From assembly GCF_000497045.1 (NCBI RefSeq), contig NW_015961948.1, forward strand, positions 1,178,001 through 1,242,000: a DNA stretch of 64,000 nucleotides, given 5' to 3'. Source of the stretch: Kalmanozyma brasiliensis GHG001. Lineage: Eukaryota; Basidiomycota; Ustilaginomycetes; Ustilaginales. Below the pieces are notes generated by a model. That model was not told where the DNA came from, did not search any database, and was given only the letters and a program-made list of their open reading frames with translations. Shown piece by piece: positions 19,611 to 26,055 of the stretch (positions are counted from its first letter, which is position 1; each line of letters opens with the position of its first letter). The position numbers were made by a program, and so were the translations under genes.

Positions 19611-22600
19611 TCACTTCTTGCCTCCCTTCTTGGGCGGCACCGCAGGTGTGGGGCTGAATGCATCCCGCGCGCTGTACCAGCCCGTGATACCCTTCCAGCC
19701 GCCGCGCGTGGGCGAGGGGGTCGCTTGCGGGAGACGCGGGTTGAAACTGCTCCCGCTCCCGCTGGCGTTGGCGTTGGCACTGCTCGAGCTGGGCTTCTTG
19801 CTGCTCATGGACGGTTTCGACGAATGTTTCGTGCTTGATTTCGACGTTCGAGCTTGAGGCGGGTCGGTGCTGGAGCTGGTTGGCTTTTTAGGCGGCTTGA
19901 ATCCTGCGATGGACGGAGGTGGGCGCAGCTGGACGAACACCTCCCCTGCAGCCGTCTTCTTTGCTGGCTGGCGCGATGGCCCGTCGTCCACGTGCTTGCG
20001 CTTGCCCGATGCGCCTTCGCGTGGCAGAAGAACTTCCACCGCGAGTCCACCGTGTTCCTCTTCGTCCAACGAGACCTCTTCAGCTCGAGCCGCATTCTGC
20101 CGCTGCATCTGCCTCCGCGCCTCCGCTTGCAGGAACGGATCCTCCAATCCAGTCACGCTCTTCTTTGCCTTGCCGCCGGACGCAGTGGCAGGGCCCACCT
20201 TGTGCTTGGACTTCTTGGTCAGCGGTATCGTCGGTGGTGAAGGCGAACGCGGATGCTTGCCCCTTCCAATTGTCTCGGATGGCGTAGAAGAGCGGGTGAG
20301 GTCGACCACAACTTCGACCTCGCACTCCTGCGAGCGAGAGAGACCGTCCCAGGCCTGAATATCTTCGTCCAGCGCGCGCTGCTTGCCTTTTGCCTTTGAG
20401 GAGGTGGTCGGCTTCGCGGTTGATGTGCTGGGTGCAGGTGCAGACTGGATGGGAGGCTTGGATGCAGCCTGCGAAGGAGCAGCCTGCTTGCTGAAGTACG
20501 AGAGGAGGTCGCGCTTGCTGGTGCCCTTGAGGGCTGCTTTGGCGGCTTTGGCTCGTGAGGAGCTTGCAGTCGGTTTGGCCGAAGCTGTGTGGGAGGTGGA
20601 CGATGTGGCAGTCTTGGTAGACGATGCTGCGACAGGTTTGGCTGCTGACGTGAGCTCGGCATGCTGCGGAAGCCTCTGTGCTGCCGCCGGCTGTGCTTGC
20701 ACGGCTTGTACAGGTGCCGCTGGCGCCTTAAATAGCAATACAGGCTCCGGCGTGGGCGAGCTCGACATCTCACGGCCGGCCACTTCAACGTCCTGCTCCT
20801 CATCGACTCCATCGTCGTCACGCTCTACATTCGGCTCTTCCTCCGGGGCCCCCTCCTGCCTCACAGGCAAAGGCACAGAGGCCAACCTCGACGACGCCGA
20901 TTTGCTCGGCGAAACCATCCGCACGATCTCGAATCCTTGCGACTCCTCTTCACCTCCTGTCACCTCTGCTGCACTCTCCTCTCCCGCAGAACGATACAAC
21001 GTCACTGTACCGCCCATCATGCATCGTAACGTGCGCACGTCCGCGTTGCCCTGGCTGTCATACACCGTCTCTACCCAGTCATCGTCCTCCATCGGGATGA
21101 TGATCTTGCCCTGGGCGCGCGCTTTCCCCTCGTCGATCAGCCTGTGCACTTCAGGCAAGAACTCTTCCAGTCGCACCCACTCTTGGTGTTCCATATCCTC
21201 GAAGGCGCGCAGTGTGCTTGGTAGAGGGCGCTTGTATGCGCGACCCAATTTGAGACGGCGAGAATCGGTTTCGAGGGATGTAGCATCTTTGGCACGGCCG
21301 ATGGGGTTGGAGCCGTCGTCCGAGGCTAGCAGGTCGCGCAGCACGGCGGGCGTCAATGGGTCTTTGTGCGTATGCCAGGCGATGAGCGAGCCGAGCTTCA
21401 TGGTCAGCGGTGTGCTGGTGTTTGGTAGTGTCGGTGTCTTTGTGCCAACCTCATCGTCGGAATCCTGACCAACGCCAAGCCAGCGACGTGTGCTCGCCTT
21501 GAGCTGGAACAGGCTGGCACGGTCCTCAGTGTTGACCGTGATGTTACGCAGTGGCTGTGGGCCGAGTGTGGGTCGAAGAATGGCATTTGCTTGCGCTTCC
21601 GTCAGTGCCGGTTCTGACTCAACAGTGCGCGTGGGAGCCAAGGTTGAAGATGATGTTGAAGCCGCAGCTGTTTTCGGCGGCTTCGTCTTGCTCACCAAGA
21701 AGTCGGCAAAGGAAGGTGTCTCCTTTGCATCCCCTCCTGGCGGCTTATTGGCTCTCTGTGCTCGTAGAGCGTCGAAGAAAGTCGACTCAGCAGCAACAAC
21801 AGGTAGCAGCTGTTTTTTGGGCTTTTGAACCGGTGTCGCGACGGGCGGAGCTTGCACGCGGTCGTTCGTTGCATGCTCGGTCTCAAGTCGCTCAAACGCC
21901 CGCTTTACGTTATAGTCGGTGACGTTGCGGGCACGTCTCGGGTAGCGACCGCGCTGAGCATCGCTGTCTGAGTCGGTCGCATAGGCGCTTGATTCGGCTG
22001 CCTGCATCTGCGCGATACGAGCGTCGGTGATGTTAAGCACATCTGACCCTGCGCCCGAGATCTCGCGTTGCATGAGATGTGGCTGATCGGAGTGGATGGT
22101 GACGGCCGGCGGCGTTAAAGGCGGTGTCAATCGCTGCGGCGGATCGTCCATGGAAGAGTCGGAGAGGACGATGATCTCGTCGGGATGTTCGATGTTGTGT
22201 GTTGCCGACGCTGCCGAGTGTGGGTCCGCATCGTGCTGGCTTTCCGCGCGCGGCGGATGCGCTGAAGGTTGAGCATCCAGCATCGATGTGATTGACTCCT
22301 CTTCCTGTGTGCTTGCCAACAAATGCTGTGGAATGCTACTGCCTTTTCGATGATTCGGCGGGATAGGAGGTGTAGACAGTCCGGAATGAACATCGGTGGG
22401 CGAGCTCTCGTTCGACTCGACAACGAGCTTGGAAGGCGAGCCATGCGGACGGGCAAGGACTGGATTCGAGCTGCCAGATGCGCTGGGCAGCTCGAGCTCG
22501 AGCGATTCAGGTGCGTCCATCTCGTCATCGCTGTCCATAGTTAATCGTGTTGCGGAGCCAAGGGCACCTCTTCTTGGAAGAGAAGATCGCGAAACGTACA

Positions 22601-23162
22601 TGACGTCGGAATCACTGCGTGTATGGCTTCTGCTTCGACTGCTGCGCGACGATTCTGATTCGTTGTCATCTTGCTCGTCATCCTCGTCCTCCATGAGCTC
22701 ATCCGCGTCGCTTGACAAAAGACTAGGCGGTTCTGGCGTATCTCCTCCGCTCGATTCTACCGAGACCGCTCGCAAGAAGAGTCTTGAGCCTGATGCAGTC
22801 GTAGAGGGTCCAGCGGCGCGGTCCGCTGAAGCAGCATTGATCGGCCGGCGTGGTACTGAATGCGCTGCGCCATCCGCATCTGATTGTTCCTGCTCCTTTT
22901 CATATTGCTGATTGTAGAGGTCTGCCAAGGAGGTCGAAGACGGCCTCTGCTTGCGCAGCTCCGCATCGTGTCGTTTGTTGTACAGATCGGCGAGCGAATT
23001 CGATGTAGCCGGTTTTGGTGACGAGGCAGTCAATTCTTGCGCATGTCGCGCATTGTAGAGGTCGGCGAGCGAGTTCGAGGCGCTTGCCGGTCTGATTCGA
23101 TGCGTTGGAGATTTGGAGGGCCCGGCAAGCGCCCGAGCGGATTGAAGAGTCATCGCTGGCAT
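19611..23162 (-). CDS. Large disordered protein with three SLADLYN repeats and SUMO-interaction-like motifs
   Basis: This is an intronless 1183-codon frame of unknown function. Three copies of a 15-residue motif occur at residues 30-44, 55-69 and 77-91 (NSLADLYNARH, NSLADLYNKRH, TSLADLYNQQY). Two hydrophobic-acidic cores of SUMO-interaction type follow: DEIIVLSDSSMDD near residue 331 and EVVVDLTRSSTP near 949. A PIP-box-like KRDLLSYF lies near 880. The most ordered segment is around residues 540-750 (RASLFQLKASTRRWLGV, LGSLIAWHTHKDPL, VRLEEFLPEVHRLIDEG). Lys/Arg clusters (TKKSKHK, GKRKH) suit a nuclear protein. SIM and PIP-like motifs point to genome maintenance, but these are short and may occur by chance. 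Confidence 0.75.
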   Translation of the reverse strand: MPAMTLQSARALAGPSKSPTHRIRPASASNSLADLYNARHAQELTASSPKPATSNSLADLYNKRHDAELRKQRPSSTSLADLYNQQYEKEQEQSDADGAAHSVPRRPINAASADRAAGPSTTASGSRLFLRAVSVESSGGDTPEPPSLLSSDADELMEDEDDEQDDNESESSRSSRSRSHTRSDSDVMYVSRSSLPRRGALGSATRLTMDSDDEMDAPESLELELPSASGSSNPVLARPHGSPSKLVVESNESSPTDVHSGLSTPPIPPNHRKGSSIPQHLLASTQEEESITSMLDAQPSAHPPRAESQHDADPHSAASATHNIEHPDEIIVLSDSSMDDPPQRLTPPLTPPAVTIHSDQPHLMQREISGAGSDVLNITDARIAQMQAAESSAYATDSDSDAQRGRYPRRARNVTDYNVKRAFERLETEHATNDRVQAPPVATPVQKPKKQLLPVVAAESTFFDALRAQRANKPPGGDAKETPSFADFLVSKTKPPKTAAASTSSSTLAPTRTVESEPALTEAQANAILRPTLGPQPLRNITVNTEDRASLFQLKASTRRWLGVGQDSDDEVGTKTPTLPNTSTPLTMKLGSLIAWHTHKDPLTPAVLRDLLASDDGSNPIGRAKDATSLETDSRRLKLGRAYKRPLPSTLRAFEDMEHQEWVRLEEFLPEVHRLIDEGKARAQGKIIIPMEDDDWVETVYDSQGNADVRTLRCMMGGTVTLYRSAGEESAAEVTGGEEESQGFEIVRMVSPSKSASSRLASVPLPVRQEGAPEEEPNVERDDDGVDEEQDVEVAGREMSSSPTPEPVLLFKAPAAPVQAVQAQPAAAQRLPQHAELTSAAKPVAASSTKTATSSTSHTASAKPTASSSRAKAAKAALKGTSKRDLLSYFSKQAAPSQAASKPPIQSAPAPSTSTAKPTTSSKAKGKQRALDEDIQAWDGLSRSQECEVEVVVDLTRSSTPSETIGRGKHPRSPSPPTIPLTKKSKHKVGPATASGGKAKKSVTGLEDPFLQAEARRQMQRQNAARAEEVSLDEEEHGGLAVEVLLPREGASGKRKHVDDGPSRQPAKKTAAGEVFVQLRPPPSIAGFKPPKKPTSSSTDPPQARTSKSSTKHSSKPSMSSKKPSSSSANANASGSGSSFNPRLPQATPSPTRGGWKGITGWYSARDAFSPTPAVPPKKGGKK

Positions 23163-23753
23163 TGATTGCTGGCACTTTGTGGCATATCGTGGGCGAGTGC
23201 GGAAAGAGACGCTAGCCGATCAGCCTTACGATAATGCATACATCGTCACAAACTGTTCTGCGGCTTTAGAGAACTTGGTCGGAGTGTATGCGGGGGGCGG
23301 AATGCTTCGTTGGCGGGACCGCTCTAGTGGTGGTCGGACCGCGATAAGAGTATGCGATGCAACTAGATTCGAGATGTAGCGTAAAGTGAGAATGGTCTTG
23401 AGTCGAGGTTGATGTGATGTTGGGGCTGAGGATGGGGAAGAGAGCGCGGGCTGGCTCGCGAGGTATGCGGAACCGGCTGCGGAAAGGCGAACGTCGAATG
23501 AGGTCGAATCTCGCGTCCAACACAAAGCGCTGATGATGATGATGATGAAACCAAAATGTCACGAAACGCGTTGCCGACTCAGAACCAACACTTTTGGCCT
23601 GCGTGCCTAATCAGCTGCTCAGCCGCGACCCAAATTGGCCGGCTTCCGAGCATCAGCAGCCAGCAGCTCCATTCCATCTTCGTCAATCCTCTTCACCACA
23701 TCACACCACTTTACATGTGCAGTCACATTATGATTTGTTGGAATGACCTCAAC
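23163..23753. other. Intergenic region upstream of the 5S rRNA gene
   Basis: This 0.59-kb stretch includes the promoter of the 1183-aa gene (-) and the 5' flank of the 5S rRNA gene (+). A short (TGA)6 run lies at 23531-23548. No coding sequence is recognised. Confidence 0.5.
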
Positions 23754-23871
23754 ATCTGCGGCCATAGAACCTTGAAAGCACCGCATCCCGTCCGATCTGC
23801 GAAGTTAAGCAAGGTATCGCCTAGTCAGTACTGCGGTGGGGGACCACGCGGGAATCCTAGGTGCTGCAGTT
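23754..23871 (+). rRNA. 5S ribosomal RNA gene
   Basis: The sequence is recognisable along its whole length as a basidiomycete 5S rRNA. The 5' helix strand ATCTGCGGCCATAG is followed by AAAGCACCGCATCCCGTCCG, GAAGTTAAGC (box A of the internal control region), GTACTGCGGTGGGGGACC and the 3' part ending GGTGCTGCAGTT. Ends pair as helix I, and the 118-nt length equals the usual basidiomycete 5S. A T-run begins 4 nt downstream. The gene stands alone among protein genes, with no 18S/28S sequence near, so it is a dispersed copy. The 5'-most base could be off by one or two. Confidence 0.95.
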
Positions 23872-23874
23872 CTC

Positions 23875-23881
23875 TTTTTTT
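23875..23881 (+). terminator. RNA polymerase III terminator of the 5S gene
   Basis: A run of seven T residues begins 4 nt after the 3' end of the 5S rRNA, the standard pol III stop signal. Confidence 0.8.
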
Positions 23882-24056
23882 GCATCACTTCCTCGTCAGC
23901 ACTCGCCCGTTGGTATCGCATTTGCTCTTCTTCCTGACCCATTCAAACGTCAACGAGAGTGCGCTGAGCCTTCAGACATCAGGCCGTGACATCGACGTGG
24001 CTGCGAAACGGGTATATTGACGAAACCTATGAATGCTTGCAATGCTACTAATCCTC

Positions 24057-24752
24057 CTATCCCTCCTCCGCTTCCGCCTCCGCCCCGTCACCAAAGATCT
24101 CCCTCCGCAGCTGTATCATCTCGTCCTCATCCAGCTTTCTAAAAAGTACACCATTCGCCTCTTCGCCCCTCGCCGTCCCCACCCTTCCCCCTTTCCTCGT
24201 CTGCACGCTCGAGTTGGGGAACCCACTTCCGCCACTGACATCATACAAACTACTCGGACTTGTGCTCAGCGCCACGCTTTGCATAGCCAGCCTGTCGAAC
24301 AGCCCTCTGTGCCCTCTGAACATGCGGTACACCTCCTTATTTGACACTGCCCCCTCCAAGAGTCCTTCCAGCGTCTCTTCCTCAAAGGCACTCTTGACAA
24401 AATGTAGAATGTGGCTGACAAAGTCCCTCCTTGGGTTCCATGTCGGAAAGCGTGACAACAAGAGCAGTCGACCTGAGTCAGGGTCCACGAGCGGATGTAG
24501 CAGTGTTGGCGGGAAGAACACTTGCGGTATCGACGAAGGGTAGCTGGCGGGGAAGACGATGTCAAAGCGGAAGATGCCCCCGTTGAATGGACCGCCAGAA
24601 ACGAAGATCACGCCGTGCCAGAGATGCGTGTCGTCGTCGTCCAGGGAGACATAGATACCAGAGGGACTGTTGGAGGTCAAGCAGAGTTGCGAGTATTGGA
24701 ACGAGATGTCGCGCGATGCGAAGTCCTGTTGCAGCTGCTGCGCGGAAGGCAT
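24057..24752 (-). CDS. fts1: Inactive E2 (UEV) protein of AKTIP/FTS type
   Basis: The 231-aa product, counted from the ATG at 24752 (MPSAQQLQQDF), has a ubiquitin-conjugating fold at about residues 15-140: LWHGVIFVSGGPFNGGIFRF, FPASYPSSIPQVFFP, LHPLVDPDSGRLLL, PTWNPRRDFVSHIL. The site where active E2s carry the catalytic cysteine contains no Cys, and the HPN motif is reduced to HPL. This matches AKTIP/FTS, the small subunit of the FTS-Hook-FHIP adaptor that links early endosomes to dynein and kinesin. That complex is known from Ustilago maydis. The C-terminal 80 residues are variable and end in an acidic EIFGDGAEAEAEEG. It is head-to-head with the Ctk3 gene (335 bp between start codons). Confidence 0.75.
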   Translation of the reverse strand: MPSAQQLQQDFASRDISFQYSQLCLTSNSPSGIYVSLDDDDTHLWHGVIFVSGGPFNGGIFRFDIVFPASYPSSIPQVFFPPTLLHPLVDPDSGRLLLLSRFPTWNPRRDFVSHILHFVKSAFEEETLEGLLEGAVSNKEVYRMFRGHRGLFDRLAMQSVALSTSPSSLYDVSGGSGFPNSSVQTRKGGRVGTARGEEANGVLFRKLDEDEMIQLRREIFGDGAEAEAEEG

Positions 24753-25087
24753 CGTGGGGTTGAACAGCGGTGCTGCGGAGGGGCCGATGGAGAGGTGACG
24801 CAAAGAGTGAGGGTCGGACCAGCCGCGATGTTCTCACGCTTCCATCGGATGAGACAGTGAGTCTGACCTCGATCGTCGGTGGTGCCGGATCGGAGGAGCC
24901 TGTGACAGATGTGAATGAGCCTGTGGGAAGAGTGACAGAAGTGAAAGGAGCGAGCGAGGTGTTGCTCTCGGCGCGTGTTGCACTCCACATATCCGAGATC
25001 CGCCTTTTTCCCTTCGTCACAGGCCTTCCTACCACCATCCCTCCTCACCCCCTCCCTTCCACCTAGCACCATCGCCACACCGCCGCG
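24753..25087. other. Shared promoter region of the FTS-like and Ctk3 genes
   Basis: This 335-bp divergent intergenic region must contain both promoters. I see no TATA box or repeat. Confidence 0.5.
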
Positions 25088-25996
25088 ATGGACCCATTTC
25101 AGCTCCGTCTCCGCTTCATCAGCACCCTGCATCGACTCAACGCCTCCCTGCCAACCATCCAAAAGTCTCTCTCCTTTCTCGTCGACCACCCTTCGCTCCA
25201 CGCCCAGCTCTGGGATTGCATCCTAGACGAGTTTCGTTCAGGCTCCATCAGCCGCCGCATCAACCTGCTCTTCCTCGTCGATGCCATCTTCACCGATGAC
25301 ACGCTGTCATCTTCCATCCGATCGCTCTTCCGACCGTACCTCGAGCGGGATGTCTACCTTCTCTTCGACCTGGCGGTCCCTGAAGGGCGATGGGATGCAT
25401 TGCTCAATGTGCCGGCTGTAACCAAGATGCTCGGTGCCTGGAAGACACGGCTCGTGCTCGAAGCGTCGGTGATAGAGGACTTGGAGACGATGCTGTCCGT
25501 CCGCAAGACTGCACTGTACACCCTCTCCCCCGGTCAACGCGCCTCAACGCTCCTTCACCCCACCGACATGCAACGTCGTATAGAGGAGGATCGTGAACGA
25601 CACAAGCGTCTCCGTGAGCGATCGTGGATTCTACCACCTACCGCTTTCTCCCATCAATCCCTCTTCGGTACCCGACCAGAACAGTTGGATCCGACGTATC
25701 TGACACGCAAACAGCCAGCGTCGCCCCGAGAGCAGAGGGAGGACACGGACGGAGACAGGGTGTGGAGCACCCAAGACCTTGATTTCAGCCAGATGTGGGA
25801 CGAGACGAGCGACTTCAATGACGATGATGTCGAGGGGATCGTTGAGGACGAAAAGACCGGATGGTTGCATCAGCCGCCACCACCACCAGCATCAGCTCCA
25901 GCCCCAGCATCGGCAGCGCAACCGGTATTCGCACAACCACCGCCAGCTCAACCACCGAGAGCACCCGCATCGATGCGCAATGCACAACGTGCCTGA
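25088..25996 (+). CDS. ctk3: CTD kinase subunit gamma (Ctk3)
   Basis: The 302-aa product starts MDPFQLRLRFISTLHRLN, the family's typical N-terminus, and carries an atypical CTD-interaction-type helical domain over about residues 1-140 (IQKSLSFLVDH, LWDCILDEF, RRINLLFLVDAIF, YLERDVYLLFDLAVP). Residues 160-180 (RRIEEDRERHKRLRERSW) match the basic helix that follows in Ctk3/Lsg1. The C-terminus is acidic then Pro/Ala/Gln-rich. Ctk3 is the activating subunit of CTDK-I, which phosphorylates Ser2 of the RNA polymerase II CTD with Ctk1 and cyclin Ctk2. The stop codon is 59 bp from that of Vps34 on the other strand, so the 3' UTRs almost certainly overlap. Confidence 0.85.
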   Translation: MDPFQLRLRFISTLHRLNASLPTIQKSLSFLVDHPSLHAQLWDCILDEFRSGSISRRINLLFLVDAIFTDDTLSSSIRSLFRPYLERDVYLLFDLAVPEGRWDALLNVPAVTKMLGAWKTRLVLEASVIEDLETMLSVRKTALYTLSPGQRASTLLHPTDMQRRIEEDRERHKRLRERSWILPPTAFSHQSLFGTRPEQLDPTYLTRKQPASPREQREDTDGDRVWSTQDLDFSQMWDETSDFNDDDVEGIVEDEKTGWLHQPPPPPASAPAPASAAQPVFAQPPPAQPPRAPASMRNAQRA

Positions 25997-26055
25997 GAGT
26001 CCTTCATCACACACTGTATTTCTAGTCCGTAACAGCGTCCATTGCAAACTGGCCC

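Noticed and set aside
23556..24020. 154-codon open frame spanning the 5S rRNA gene
   Set aside because: It reads straight through the 5S sequence and its terminator and has no protein motif.
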